Of a DNA stretch of 64,000 bases, positions 46,959 through 56,626 are shown in pieces; the first letter of the stretch is position 1; every line of letters starts with the position of its first letter. The translations under genes were made by a program, and so were the position numbers. A model generated the notes under the pieces. It ran no database searches. It saw nothing but the letters and a program-made list of their open reading frames with translations, and had not been told where the DNA came from. This stretch comes from Opitutia bacterium. Its GTDB lineage: Bacteria; Verrucomicrobiota; Verrucomicrobiia; Opitutales; UBA953. Location of the stretch: positions 276,510 through 340,509 of the forward strand of contig CANGFP010000002.1 of assembly GCA_947453335.1 (NCBI GenBank). Reading direction: 5' to 3'.

Positions 46959-47297
46959 ATGCTCACGATCAAGGCCTACCTCAAACCCAGCTGCGGCTGG
47001 AGCAACGGCGTCCGCGCCATCATGCGCAAGCACGGCCTCGCCTTCGAGGACGTGGACATCATCAACGTGCCGGCGAACTACGCCGAGATGGTCGAGAAGA
47101 CCGGCCAGCGTTTGTCCCCCTGCGTCGAGGTCAACGGCGTGATGCTGGCCGACGTGTCGGGCGCCGAGGTCGAGCAGTACCTGCTCGCGAACGGCCTGGT
47201 CAAACCCATCGACGCTCCGGCCGACGCGCCGACCAACGCGGGTTGCTCCGACGAGGAGCACGCGAAGATGCGCGTGAAGACGATCCGGTTCTTCTGA
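46959..47297 (+). CDS. Glutaredoxin-like protein (CGWS active site)
   Basis: MLTIKAYLKPSCGWSNGVRAIMRKHGLAFEDVDIINVPANYAEMVEKTGQRLSPCVEVNGVMLADVSGAEVEQYL. Confidence 0.85.
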   Translation: MLTIKAYLKPSCGWSNGVRAIMRKHGLAFEDVDIINVPANYAEMVEKTGQRLSPCVEVNGVMLADVSGAEVEQYLLANGLVKPIDAPADAPTNAGCSDEEHAKMRVKTIRFF

Positions 47298-47381
47298 GGA
47301 GGGCCGGTGTGAACGGCGAGCGGGCGGAGGACAGGCGACGCCTTCCTGGCCGCCCAACGCTCGCGCCTATCCGCTGCTCGC

Positions 47382-48545
47382 CTACTCGGCCTTCCCGGCG
47401 GCGAAGTCGGCGAGCGAGTCGGCGACCCACTGGCGCTGCTCCGCGGCGAGCTCGGGGTAGATGGGCACGCTGAGGACCTCGGCCGAGAGCTGCTCCGACA
47501 CGGGGACGCTGTCCGCGCCGCGGTAACCGGCGTCGGCGAAGCACTGCTGGCGGTGCAGAGGGATCGGATAGTAGATCTCGCACCCGATCTTGCGCGCGGT
47601 GAGGAAAGCCTTGAGCGCGTCGCGGCGACCGCCGGGCACGCGCAGGGTGAACTGGTTCCAGATGCCTTGGCCCGAGAAGTCGACGGGCAGCAGGACCTTC
47701 GCGTCCGCGGGCGCGCCGGGACGGTTCTCCGCGACGCCGGGCGCGCCCTTGAGCGCGGCGTGGTAGAAGTTGGCGTTGCCGGCGCGGGCGCAGTTGTACG
47801 ACGGGAGGTGCGGGAGCTTCAGGTGCAGCAGCGCGGCCTGGAGCGGGTCCATGCGGAAGTTGGCGCCGACCTCGCGGTGGTAGTACTTCGGCTGCATGCC
47901 GTGGACGCGGAGGATGCGCGCGCGTTCGGCCAAGGCGTCGTCGGAGGTGGTGACAAGCCCCGAGTCGCCCATGCCGCCGAGGTTCTTGGACGGGAAGAAG
48001 CTGGTCGCGCCGAAGTCGCCGACGGACATCGTGGAGCGGCCCTGCCAGCGCGCGCCCATCGATTGGGCGGCGTCCTCGACGACGCGGATCCCGTGGGCGG
48101 AGGCGAAGGCCTGCAGCGCGCCGAGGTCGCACGACTGGCCGAAGAGGTGCACCGGCATGATCGCGCGGGTGCGGGGCGAGACCTTCCGGGCGGCGTCCGC
48201 GAGGTCGAGGTTGAAGTGGTGCGGATTGACGTCGACCCAGACGGGCACGGCGCCGAGGCGTGCGACGGAGCCGGCGGTCGCGAAGAAGGTGAAGGAAGGC
48301 AGGAGGACCTCGTCGCCTTCGCCGACGTCGAGCGCCATGAGCGCGAGCAGGAGCGCGTCGGTGCCGGAGGAGACGCCGAGGGCGTGCTTCACGCCGAGGA
48401 AGGCGGCGCAGTCCTTCTCGAAGGCCTCGAGGCGCGGGCCCATGATGAACTGGTTCGACCGGAGGACGTCGCGGAAGGCGGCTTCGAACTGGGCCTCAAG
48501 GGCGCGGTTCTGCGGGCCGAGGTCGAGGAGCGGGACGGTGATCAT
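47382..48545 (-). CDS. DegT/DnrJ/EryC1/StrS family aminotransferase
   Basis: MITVPLLDLGPQNRALEAQFEAAFRDVLRSNQFIMGP; GDFGATSFFPSKNLGGMGDSG. Confidence 0.93.
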   Translation of the reverse strand: MITVPLLDLGPQNRALEAQFEAAFRDVLRSNQFIMGPRLEAFEKDCAAFLGVKHALGVSSGTDALLLALMALDVGEGDEVLLPSFTFFATAGSVARLGAVPVWVDVNPHHFNLDLADAARKVSPRTRAIMPVHLFGQSCDLGALQAFASAHGIRVVEDAAQSMGARWQGRSTMSVGDFGATSFFPSKNLGGMGDSGLVTTSDDALAERARILRVHGMQPKYYHREVGANFRMDPLQAALLHLKLPHLPSYNCARAGNANFYHAALKGAPGVAENRPGAPADAKVLLPVDFSGQGIWNQFTLRVPGGRRDALKAFLTARKIGCEIYYPIPLHRQQCFADAGYRGADSVPVSEQLSAEVLSVPIYPELAAEQRQWVADSLADFAAGKAE

Positions 48546-48575
48546 GGCGCGGCCACGCTTCTCCCATCCCGGGCG

Positions 48576-49403
48576 TCACCGGGCAACATCTTTCGCCCCG
48601 GCGCGCGCGCGCAGGACGAGGCCCAGGCCGGCGAGGGCCAACGGCAGGGTCCAGAACTGACCCGCGGTGAGGCCGAGGATGTGGCCGTCCTCGGGCAGGC
48701 GGAAGGATTCGCAGGTGAAGCGCGCGACGGAATAGAGCAGCAGGAACTCGCCCGCGACCTGGCCGGGCGGGAGCCGCTTCGGATAGCGCCAAAGCATCCA
48801 GAGCAGCGGCACCAGGCCTTCCCCGAGGGCTTCGTACAGCTGCGAGGGATGGCGCGGTTCGGCGCCCTCGCGCGGGAAGACCACCGCCCACTGGACGGTC
48901 GTGGCCCGGCCGACGAGCTCCGCGTTCACGAAGTTCGCCAAGCGGCCGAAGAGCAGTCCCGCCGGGGCCAAAGCGCAGAGGAGGTCGCCCACGGCGAGGA
49001 AAGGTACGCCGCGCGTCCGCGAAAACCACAGTCCGGCCAGCAGCACGCCCAGGAAGCCGCCATGGCTCGCCATGCCGCCCTGCCAGACGCGGAAGACCAT
49101 CGCCGGATCCGCGAGGAACTCCGCGCGCGCGTAGAGGACGACGTGCCCGAGGCGGCCGCCGAGGACGACGCCCAGCATGATGGCCGTGATGAGCGCGGAC
49201 TCGTCGACGGCGTCGCGCACCGGCGCGAGGCCACGGCGTCGCCACCGCGCCAGCAGCACGGCCGCGACGAGGAAGCCGGTCGCGTAGGCGAGGCCGTACC
49301 AATGCACGCCGCGCAAGGGCCAACCTTCGGGGAACCGGAGCGCGACGGGGTCGAGGTCATGGACCCAGTAGGCCAGGCGCGCGGCGAGGACGGCGAGGCT
49401 CAT
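48576..49403 (-). CDS. lgt: Prolipoprotein diacylglyceryl transferase
   Basis: GVHWYGLAYATGFLVA; ARAEFLADPAMVFRVWQGGMASHGGFLGVLLAGL; GRLANFVNAELVGR. Confidence 0.95.
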   Translation of the reverse strand: MSLAVLAARLAYWVHDLDPVALRFPEGWPLRGVHWYGLAYATGFLVAAVLLARWRRRGLAPVRDAVDESALITAIMLGVVLGGRLGHVVLYARAEFLADPAMVFRVWQGGMASHGGFLGVLLAGLWFSRTRGVPFLAVGDLLCALAPAGLLFGRLANFVNAELVGRATTVQWAVVFPREGAEPRHPSQLYEALGEGLVPLLWMLWRYPKRLPPGQVAGEFLLLYSVARFTCESFRLPEDGHILGLTAGQFWTLPLALAGLGLVLRARAGAKDVAR

Positions 49404-49406
49404 CGC

Positions 49407-50495
49407 TTAGGGCTTGGATCCGGCTTCGCCGGCGGCGCGGCGGCCGACGCGGTGGCCGCGCTGGCGCGCGAGCTCGCGCATGTCGGGATGCGGGTCGTCC
49501 TTCTCGTAGATCTCCACGCCGAGAAGCGACTCGAAGACGTCCTCGAGGGTGATGACGCCGGCGAAGGCGCCGAACTCGTCGACGACGACGGCCAGCTGCT
49601 GGTGCGCGCGCACGAGGTCGTGCAGGGCGTCGGACAGCGTGGCGTTCTCGGGGACGATGTGCGCCTTGCCCATGAGCTCGCGCACCTTGACGTCGCGGCG
49701 GCCTTCGCCGGCGGCCTTGAGGATGTCGCGGCGGCGGACGATGCCGACGATGCGGTCGGGGTTGCCCTCCCATGCCGGCAGGCGGCCATGCGGGACGTTC
49801 GGGTACATGCGCAGGACGTCGCCGACGGAGAGGTCGGCGTCGACGGCCGTGACGACGGGACGGGGCGTGAGCACCTGCGAAACGGGGATGTCGTCGAGGC
49901 GGACCGCGTTGGCGACCAAGGTGCTTTCGGCCTGCGTGAGCTTGCCCTCGCGGGCGGCGGCCTGGGCCATGCTGCCGATGTCCGCGTCCGCGCGGTCGAC
50001 GCCCGGTTCCTCGGGCGGCGCCAACGAATCATGCAGCTTGCCGAAGCTGCGGAGGACGGAGGCGGCGCCGCGCACGAGCGTCAGCGCCGGCGCGATCCGC
50101 GACGCCAAGGCGATGCGGAAGTGCATGCCGACCTTGCGCGGGAGCATCACCGTCAACCAGGACATCAGGAAGGAGACGCCGACGATGGCCAGGGCCACGC
50201 CCGTGGCCATCTGCCAGCCGGTGGTGGCGTTGGCGAGCAGGCGTCCGCCGACCAGGATGCCGCCGAGGAGCGCGCTCATCCCGACGAACGCGGCGGTGAG
50301 CACCTCGAAGGCGGCCAGGGTGTTGCCTTGGTCCCCGCGGCAGCGCTCCAAGGCGACGGCGGCCTGCGCGTCGCGGCGGCGGAGTTCCTCGATCTCGCCA
50401 GGCGAGAACGCGGCGACGACCCCGGCGACGAGCGAGACGCCGGCGGCGCTGCCGTTGAGGAGCGCGAAGATGGGCCAGAGAAAACCGACTTCCAT
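49407..50495 (-). CDS. CNNM/CorC-type (DUF21 + CBS) transporter-associated protein
   Basis: N-terminal TM domain, IPVSQVLTPRPVVTAVDADLSVGDVLRMYPNVPHGRLPAWEG, AVVVDEFGAFAGVITLEDVFESLLG. Confidence 0.88.
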   Translation of the reverse strand: MEVGFLWPIFALLNGSAAGVSLVAGVVAAFSPGEIEELRRRDAQAAVALERCRGDQGNTLAAFEVLTAAFVGMSALLGGILVGGRLLANATTGWQMATGVALAIVGVSFLMSWLTVMLPRKVGMHFRIALASRIAPALTLVRGAASVLRSFGKLHDSLAPPEEPGVDRADADIGSMAQAAAREGKLTQAESTLVANAVRLDDIPVSQVLTPRPVVTAVDADLSVGDVLRMYPNVPHGRLPAWEGNPDRIVGIVRRRDILKAAGEGRRDVKVRELMGKAHIVPENATLSDALHDLVRAHQQLAVVVDEFGAFAGVITLEDVFESLLGVEIYEKDDPHPDMRELARQRGHRVGRRAAGEAGSKP

Positions 50496-50584
50496 AGGAA
50501 GCAGGACGCTAGGCGGCGCCCGGGGCGTTGGCGAGGGATAATCCCGTCATTGACCGCGCGCGGCCGCGTGGGAACAATGCGGCC

Positions 50585-50965
50585 ATGACCCCCCGCGAGC
50601 TCCAGATCGTCTCCGCCCTCTCCGTCTTCCTCAGCGCGGCCCTTCCGACCGCGGTCGGCGCCGTGGCGTTCCGCGCCCAACCCATCCTCATCGCCCTGAT
50701 CCAAGGCGAAGCCGGGGCGCTGCCTTGGCTGACTGGTTTCTTCTTCAACCATTTCACGGCGGCGCTCTACCTGCTGTTCGCCCTCGGCGCGCTCGCGACG
50801 TGGGTCGCGGTCAAGGGCTACCGCCAACCGGCGGAAGCCGGCGCGGGCCGGATGGCCACGCTGCTCGCCGCGGTCTGCTTCTCGGCGATCGTCAGCGTGG
50901 GCTTCCTCGCCCTCTTCATCCTGTCGACGGCCCTGCCGATCTACGCCAGGCTGACCGAACGCTGA
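50585..50965 (+). CDS. Hypothetical integral membrane protein
   Basis: 126-aa ORF with several TM segments, MTPRELQIVSALSVFLSAALPTAVGAVAF. Confidence 0.6.
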   Translation: MTPRELQIVSALSVFLSAALPTAVGAVAFRAQPILIALIQGEAGALPWLTGFFFNHFTAALYLLFALGALATWVAVKGYRQPAEAGAGRMATLLAAVCFSAIVSVGFLALFILSTALPIYARLTER

Positions 50966-51798
50966 GCGCGCCAGGCGGCGAGGTCGGCCAGGCGGGCCTG
51001 CGCCTCTGACTGGTCAGCCGCGGGACGCCAGGTCGCATCGACGTCCAGGGGCCGATAGCTGCGCGCCAAGACGCCGCCACCCGCGAAGGTGGAACGCAGC
51101 ACGACGACCGAGCGGGCCCCGGACGGGAATCCGGCGGCGACGTCCACGCAGGCACGGCCGGCTTGCGCGGCCACGGAACGGAACTGCGCCAAGGCGGTGC
51201 CCGGCAAACGACCCGTCGAGGCCGCGGGGAAGCACCAGCGCGCGCCATCCCACCACGCCACGGACGAACGCGTCGCTTCGCTGACGCAGCCAGCGGCGTC
51301 GAACTGCACCCCTTCGGCGTCGGGCCGGTCGGCGAGCGTCCGCAGTTCGCGCCAGGCGTCGGCGGAGTTCCGCCACGGGCCGCTCTTCGGTCGCGGCAGC
51401 CACTCCGGCGCGTCGCGGCGCGTGCGCAAGGCGAAGAGGTCGACGGCTTCCGGCGTCGGCGGCAACGGCCGGACGGTCAGCCATTCGCGCGCCAGCGCAT
51501 CGGGCCGGGCCGCGACGATGAGACGGGCGATGCCGTCGGTCAGGCCGGCCGCCGCGAACAACCGGCGCAGGATCGGGCCCCAGGCCTGCGGGTCCGGCGC
51601 GCCGCCGAGGTGCAGGCGACGGGCATCGAGCCCGAGGCGCGGACAGGCGAGCGAGAGACGCGCAAGATGGTCCGGGAGGCACGCGACCTTACCGCCGCGC
51701 ACGGCGAAGGTCTCGAAGAGACTCGGGCCGGGCTGCGCCGTCGCGACGTCCGCGCCCTCGGCCACGTCCACGTAATCGCCGGAACACCAGGCTAGCAT
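50941..51798 (-). CDS. Aminotransferase class IV / aminodeoxychorismate lyase-like
   Basis: PGPSLFETFAVRGGKVACLPDHLARLSLACPRLGLD; GVQFDAAGCVSEATRSSVAWWDG; coupled to pabB-like gene. Confidence 0.8.
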   Translation of the reverse strand: MLAWCSGDYVDVAEGADVATAQPGPSLFETFAVRGGKVACLPDHLARLSLACPRLGLDARRLHLGGAPDPQAWGPILRRLFAAAGLTDGIARLIVAARPDALAREWLTVRPLPPTPEAVDLFALRTRRDAPEWLPRPKSGPWRNSADAWRELRTLADRPDAEGVQFDAAGCVSEATRSSVAWWDGARWCFPAASTGRLPGTALAQFRSVAAQAGRACVDVAAGFPSGARSVVVLRSTFAGGGVLARSYRPLDVDATWRPAADQSEAQARLADLAAWRAQRSVSLA

Positions 51799-53270
51799 GG
51801 CGGCAAGGCCGCGCGCGCGGCGGCGAGGAGCGGGGCTTGGGCCTTGCGCCAGGACTCGGCGTGCTCGCGGGCGGGGCGCGAATCGGCGACGATGCCGGCG
51901 CCGGCCTGGACGAACGCGCGGCCGCCGGTCGACCAAAGCGAGCGGATCACGATGTTCAGGCAAAGGTCGTTGTTGGCGCCGACCCAGCCGATCGACCCGG
52001 TGTAGAAGCCTCGGGCGACGGGCTCGAGCTCGGCGATGACCTGCATCGTGCGGACCTTCGGCGCGCCCGTGACCGTGCCGCCCGGGAACAAGGCGCGCAC
52101 GACGTCGGCCGGGCCGGCGCCGGCGGCCAGCCGGCCTTCGACCTGCGAGACGAGGTGCATCACGTGCGAATACTTCTCGACCGCCATGAATTCCGGGACG
52201 TGCACCGAACCCGGGGCTGAGACGCGGCCGACATCGTTGCGCAGCAGGTCGACCAACATCAGGTGTTCCGCGCGCTCCTTGGTGTCGCCGGAGAGTTCCC
52301 GCGCCCAGGCGTCGTCGGCCGCTTCATCCGCCCCGCGGGGCCGCGTGCCCGCGATCGGCCGGGACGCGAGGCGGCCGCCGACGCTCTCGACGAGCAGTTC
52401 CGGCGATCCGCAGGCGAGCGTGCCCCCAGGCAGCCGGAAGCAGCCCATGTAGGGGGACGGGTTCGCCTGGCGCATCGCCTCGTAGGCGAGCGCGGGATCG
52501 ACGCCCGGCACCTCGAGCCGCGTGGAGAGATTCACCTGATACGTGTCGCCGGCGGCGATATACGCCTGCGCCTGCCGGACGGCGGACTCGAACGCGGCCT
52601 GCGGAAGCGATTCGGCCAACGGCTGCGCGGGAGCGGCGGCGGGGGGCAATATCGGCGCAGGAGCGGCGCAGGCGACGCGCCAAGCCGCCGCAAGCCCGTG
52701 CGCACGGGTGCGCGCGGCCTTCCACGCATCCGCCAGGTCGGCGGAGTTGGCGCACAACACCACGACGGTCAGCTCCTTCCGGCTGGCGTCGTAGACATAG
52801 GCCTCGGTCGCCTCCAGGAAGACGGCCGAGGGACAGGCGACGTCGGCCGGCGCGGCGCGCACGGGTTCGAACTGCGACGAGAGCTCGTAGCCCAACGCGA
52901 CGAGCAAGCCGCCCTGGAACGCCGGCCAACCCGCGAACGTCGGCGCCCGGTGCTCCCGCGACCAACGCCGCAAGGCGTCCAGCGGTCGGTCGACGCCGGC
53001 TTCGTGCGCGCCCTCCGGCGTGTGCGCGACCACGCGGCCATCGGCCGTGAAGACCGTCACGCGCGCCGGCGTGGGGACGGCCATCGTGAGGCTGCCCGTC
53101 CGTCCGCTTTCCAGCACGCCGTGGAAACGCCCGTGGAGCAGCGCGCGCCAATCGGCCGGCAACGAAGGCGCGGCGAAGCGGGCCAGGTAAGGGAGATGCG
53201 TCCAGCCCTGACCGGCCGACGCCCAATCGGCGAGGCTGGTTTCGGCGAGGCTGGCGGCGGCGTCATTCAC
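51792..53270 (-). CDS. pabB: Aminodeoxychorismate synthase component I / anthranilate synthase component I family
   Basis: GDTYQVNLSTRLEVPG; GTRPRGADEAADDAWARELSGDTKERAEHLMLVDLLRNDVGRV; FPGGTVTGAPKVRTMQVI. Confidence 0.9.
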   Translation of the reverse strand: MNDAAASLAETSLADWASAGQGWTHLPYLARFAAPSLPADWRALLHGRFHGVLESGRTGSLTMAVPTPARVTVFTADGRVVAHTPEGAHEAGVDRPLDALRRWSREHRAPTFAGWPAFQGGLLVALGYELSSQFEPVRAAPADVACPSAVFLEATEAYVYDASRKELTVVVLCANSADLADAWKAARTRAHGLAAAWRVACAAPAPILPPAAAPAQPLAESLPQAAFESAVRQAQAYIAAGDTYQVNLSTRLEVPGVDPALAYEAMRQANPSPYMGCFRLPGGTLACGSPELLVESVGGRLASRPIAGTRPRGADEAADDAWARELSGDTKERAEHLMLVDLLRNDVGRVSAPGSVHVPEFMAVEKYSHVMHLVSQVEGRLAAGAGPADVVRALFPGGTVTGAPKVRTMQVIAELEPVARGFYTGSIGWVGANNDLCLNIVIRSLWSTGGRAFVQAGAGIVADSRPAREHAESWRKAQAPLLAAARAALPPC

Positions 53271-53559
53271 CGGCGAAGTTAATCAGGTATCCGGCCAGCC
53301 CTGTCGACGTGAGAATCCGACGGGCCTGTTCGACGGTCACGCCATAGACGTGCAGCTCCTGCCGCGAGCCCTTGGAGACGACCGTCACGCGGAGGCCTCC
53401 TTCCAGCGGCATGACCTTGACCGAGTGCCGCCGGGCGCCGACGCGGGCCTGGATGACCCCGCGGGAAACCCGTCCATGCTTCTCGAGCAGCTCGACGACC
53501 GGGCGGGCCGCGTCGGTGACGCTGGTGTGCGCGCCCGCGCGCCCGCGCCCCTTGGCCAT
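53263..53559 (-). CDS. Conserved hypothetical small basic protein
   Basis: 98 aa, MAKGRGRAGAHTSVTDAARPVVELLEKHGRVSRGVIQARVGARRHSVKVMPLEGGLRVTVVSKGSRQELHVYG; packed between two annotated genes. Confidence 0.6.
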   Translation of the reverse strand: MAKGRGRAGAHTSVTDAARPVVELLEKHGRVSRGVIQARVGARRHSVKVMPLEGGLRVTVVSKGSRQELHVYGVTVEQARRILTSTGLAGYLINFAGE

Positions 53560-53560
53560 C

Positions 53561-54754
53561 TCAGGCGATCTCCCAGCGGTAGGGATGCTTGGAGAGCAGC
53601 TCGCAACCATCCTTGGTGACGACGACGCAGTCCTCGAAGCGGCACCCGCCGATACCCGGATAATAGAGGCCGGGCTCGACGGTGATGGCGTTGCCGACGA
53701 CGAGCGGGTTGGGGTTGCGCGGCGAGAGGTAGGGCTCCTCGTGGATGTCGTAGCCGAGGCCATGGCCGCTGCCGTGGAAGAAGCCGACGTACACGCCCTG
53801 CTTGTTCGGGCCGGTCACGTAGCCGAGGGACTTGAAGTAATCCACGGGAATCTGGTGGAGCGCCGCGCCGGTGACGCCTGCGCGGACGGCCTTGATGATG
53901 CGGCCGTGCGCGGTCTTGACCGCCTCGACCATCTTGCGCTGGGCGGGCGAAGCCTTGCCCTTGAGGTAGGTGCGGGTCATGTCGCCGTAGTTCCACGACG
54001 CGAGGTCGCGCGGGAAGATGTCCAGCACGAGCAGCTGGTTCGCGTAGATCGGGCCGGAGCCTTGGCAGTGGCAATCGACGGCCTGGTCGCCCGGCGCGCA
54101 GATCAGGCCGGTGTCGCAAAGCCCGCCGGCGCGGACCGTGGCGGCCTGGACTTCCTGCTGCAGGATCTCGGACGTCAGGACCTTGCCCTTCCAGATGAGG
54201 CGGCCCTTGCGGTCGGGCCGCGACTCGGCGAGGGCCTGCTCGACGGCGGCGAAGCCGGCGCAGGCGGCGCGGTTGCCGGCGCGGATGCCCGCGAGCTCCG
54301 CCTTGGACTTCACCCAGCGCTGCGGGAAGAGCACGGGATCGGCGCGTTCGTCGCGTCCCGAACCGGCCGCGACGAGCTCAAGGCCGAGCTCCTGGAGCCG
54401 GAGTAAAAGCGTGGTCGGGAAATCGCCCGGGACGCGGAACTTCCTCACGCCCCGCTGCAGCGCGGCGAAGACGATCGCGTCGGCGATGGCGGCGCGGGGG
54501 TTCGTGCGGCGCAGGTCGGTGATGATCTCGGTCAGGTTGAGCACCTCGTCGAAGGCCGACTCGGCCTTCGCGCGGCCGACCTCGAGCAACGGCAGCAGGC
54601 CGATCCGGCGGCCTTGGGCGCTGAAGGCCGGGAACGGGTCGGAAGCATGGAAACCAGAGAACCAACGGATGTCGGCGTTCTTCGTGGGCGTCGCCATCAG
54701 CAGGACGTCTTCCTGGCGGGCGGCGGACTTCTTCTTGGCGGCAAGTCGGGGCAT
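53561..54754 (-). CDS. M24 family metallopeptidase (Xaa-Pro aminopeptidase-like)
   Basis: LLVLDIFPRDLASWNYGDMTRTYLKG; GFFHGSGHGLGYDIHEEPYLSPRNPNPLVVGNAITVEPGLYYPGIGGCRFED. Confidence 0.92.
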   Translation of the reverse strand: MPRLAAKKKSAARQEDVLLMATPTKNADIRWFSGFHASDPFPAFSAQGRRIGLLPLLEVGRAKAESAFDEVLNLTEIITDLRRTNPRAAIADAIVFAALQRGVRKFRVPGDFPTTLLLRLQELGLELVAAGSGRDERADPVLFPQRWVKSKAELAGIRAGNRAACAGFAAVEQALAESRPDRKGRLIWKGKVLTSEILQQEVQAATVRAGGLCDTGLICAPGDQAVDCHCQGSGPIYANQLLVLDIFPRDLASWNYGDMTRTYLKGKASPAQRKMVEAVKTAHGRIIKAVRAGVTGAALHQIPVDYFKSLGYVTGPNKQGVYVGFFHGSGHGLGYDIHEEPYLSPRNPNPLVVGNAITVEPGLYYPGIGGCRFEDCVVVTKDGCELLSKHPYRWEIA

Positions 54755-54811
54755 GGGAGCAAGATGACCATGCGGCTCCGGGCGGAAAGCGCAAACACGC
54801 TCGGCCGCGGC

Positions 54812-54840
54812 TTGACTGGCGGGAGCGGTCCGCCAAGGCT
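54812..54840 (+). promoter_or_regulatory. Candidate promoter of tRNA-Gly(CCC)
   Basis: TTGACT-17 nt-AAGGCT (weak -10), 15 nt upstream of the tRNA. Confidence 0.4.
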
Positions 54841-54854
54841 GACGGTCCTTTCGC

Positions 54855-54928
54855 GCGGGTATCGTTCAGTGGTAGGACCCCACTTTCCCATAGTGGTGAC
54901 ACCAGTTCGAGTCTGGTTACCCGCTCCA
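54855..54928 (+). tRNA. tRNA-Gly (CCC), CCA encoded
   Basis: GCGGGTA/TACCCGC acceptor; CCACT-TTCCCAT-AGTGG anticodon arm; CCAGT-TCGAGT-CTGG T-arm. Confidence 0.95.
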
Positions 54929-54961
54929 AAGGAAGCCGCCCCACCCGCCTCCGAGGCAGGC

Positions 54962-54990
54962 TTGACCTCGTCCGGCCACGCCGGGATAGT
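54962..54990 (+). promoter_or_regulatory. Candidate sigma70 promoter of tRNA-Gly(UCC)
   Basis: TTGACC-17 nt-GATAGT, 16 nt upstream of the tRNA. Confidence 0.55.
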
Positions 54991-55006
54991 CGCCGTCCTT
55001 GGCCGC

Positions 55007-55080
55007 GCGGGTATCGTTCAGTGGCAGGACCCCACTCTTCCAAAGTGGTGACACCAGTTCGAATCTGGTTACCCGCACCA
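55007..55080 (+). tRNA. tRNA-Gly (UCC), CCA encoded
   Basis: GCGGGTA/TACCCGC acceptor; CCACT-CTTCCAA-AGTGG anticodon arm. Confidence 0.95.
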
Positions 55081-55091
55081 AGGACACCGCA

Positions 55092-55724
55092 TCAATTCCG
55101 CCAAGGCAGCTGCCCGGCCGGGGCGACCTCGAGGAATTCCTTCCAGGACTCCTGCTCCTCGGGCGAGAGCGAAGACGCGACCACGAGACGCCACTTCGGC
55201 TTCACGGGCGGGCGACGGAGGCTCATCCCGGCCTGCTCCGGCAGTCGGTTGGCCTTGCGCGAATTGCAGCGCACGCACGCCGTGACGATGTTCTCCCAGT
55301 TGGTCTTGCCGCCGACGTCGCGCGGGACGACGTGGTCGAGGTTGAGTTCCTCCTCGCGGAAGACGCGGCCGCAATACTGGCAGGTATGGGCGTCGCGCAG
55401 GTAGACGTTGCGGCGACTGAAGCGGATCTCGCGCCGCGGGACGCGGTCGTAGGCGCCGAGCAGCAGGACCCGAGGCAGGCGCAGGACGATGCAGGGCGAA
55501 CGCACGGACTCCGCGGCGGGCGGAGGGGACGACAACGAATGCGCCACCCATTCGGCGGCCGCATAGACGCGGTGGCCGGAGGCATCCGAGTGCACGACGC
55601 TCGCGCGCCCACGGAACAGCAGGCTCATGGCGCGAAGCGTCCCGACGATGTTCACCGGCTGCCAAAGCCGGTTCAGGACGAGCACGCGATGGTCAGGGCG
55701 AGGAGGCAAGGCGACGCCGACCAT
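55092..55724 (-). CDS. HNH endonuclease family protein
   Basis: RRNVYLRDAHTCQYCGRVFREEELNLDHVVPRDVGGKTNWENIVTACVRCNSRKANR. Confidence 0.92.
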   Translation of the reverse strand: MVGVALPPRPDHRVLVLNRLWQPVNIVGTLRAMSLLFRGRASVVHSDASGHRVYAAAEWVAHSLSSPPPAAESVRSPCIVLRLPRVLLLGAYDRVPRREIRFSRRNVYLRDAHTCQYCGRVFREEELNLDHVVPRDVGGKTNWENIVTACVRCNSRKANRLPEQAGMSLRRPPVKPKWRLVVASSLSPEEQESWKEFLEVAPAGQLPWRN

Positions 55725-55763
55725 AGCCGACGGCCCGACCCGGTCAACAGCGGCCCGTACCGC

Positions 55764-56578
55764 TCAGCGGCCGCGGGAGGCGCCTTTGGCGGTCGATGCC
55801 TTCGCCGGTGGCGCCTTGTTGGGCGCACCCTTCGCGGCCGCTGGCGGCTGCACCGGCGGCGAGGTCGCGACATCTTCAAACGAAATCGTCTGCCGGCCGG
55901 TGAGCTCAGGCGGCTGGTAAGACGCGCCGTCGATCGTCACGGTGAGGTTCTCGATGGCGCTCGAGGTCACCGTGAACCCGCCCTTCACCGTCACGTAGAC
56001 TTCCTTGCTGTTCGTCCCGAGGACGTTGTTATAACGGATCTCCCCCGAGTTGGTCTCACGCAGCAGACAACTCGTGCCGCTCTTCATGGCCATGATGCCC
56101 ACGAGGTGCGGACGGCCGACGAGGACGACCGGGGCGGCGGGCTTCTTGGACTGGCTTGGTTGGCTCGCCCCGGAGGACGAGCTCAGTGAAAAAACACCCA
56201 GACGAACAAGCCCAGCAAAGCGACGCCCAGGACGATCCACACGATGGTGTCGCGGTTGACGGAGACGCTGGCGCCGGCGGCGGGCTCGAACGGCACCTCT
56301 TCCTCCTGGCCGGCGGCGTCCAACGGGCGGCGGGCGGCGCGGGCGGAGTGGTGCGTGTTGAAATCGGCGCAGGCCTTCTCGTCGTCGAGACGGAGGTAGC
56401 GGGCGTAGACCTTGACGAAGCCGCGCTTGTAGACGTCGGCGAGCGGGATGGATTCGAACTGGTTGGCCTCCATCGCCTGGAGGTAGTCGGTCCGGATCTT
56501 CGTGAATTCCGCGGCTTCGCGGAGAGTCACGCCCAAGCGCTGTCGCGCTTCCTGAAGTCGTTCACCAAGGGTCTGCAT
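55764..56578 (-). pseudogene. rodZ: RodZ-like protein (HTH-TM plus C-terminal domain) split by a frameshift at an A6/T6 run
   Basis: ORF1 56183-56578 MQTLGERLQEARQRLGVTLREAAEFTKIRTDYLQAMEANQFESI...IVWIVLGVALLGLFVWVFFH*; ORF2 continues in -1 frame SLSSSSGASQPSQ...VGIMAMKSGTSCLLRETNSGEIRYNNVLGTNSKEVYVTVKGGFTV (DUF4115-like). Confidence 0.65.
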
Positions 56579-56626
56579 GTCCCCACCTTCAGCCGTAGGC
56601 AGCGGATTGGCAAGCCTCCGGTGGGC

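Noticed and set aside
47553-50588. 1011-aa plus-strand ORF
   Set aside because: Antisense to aminotransferase, lgt and CorC-like genes; compositional artefact
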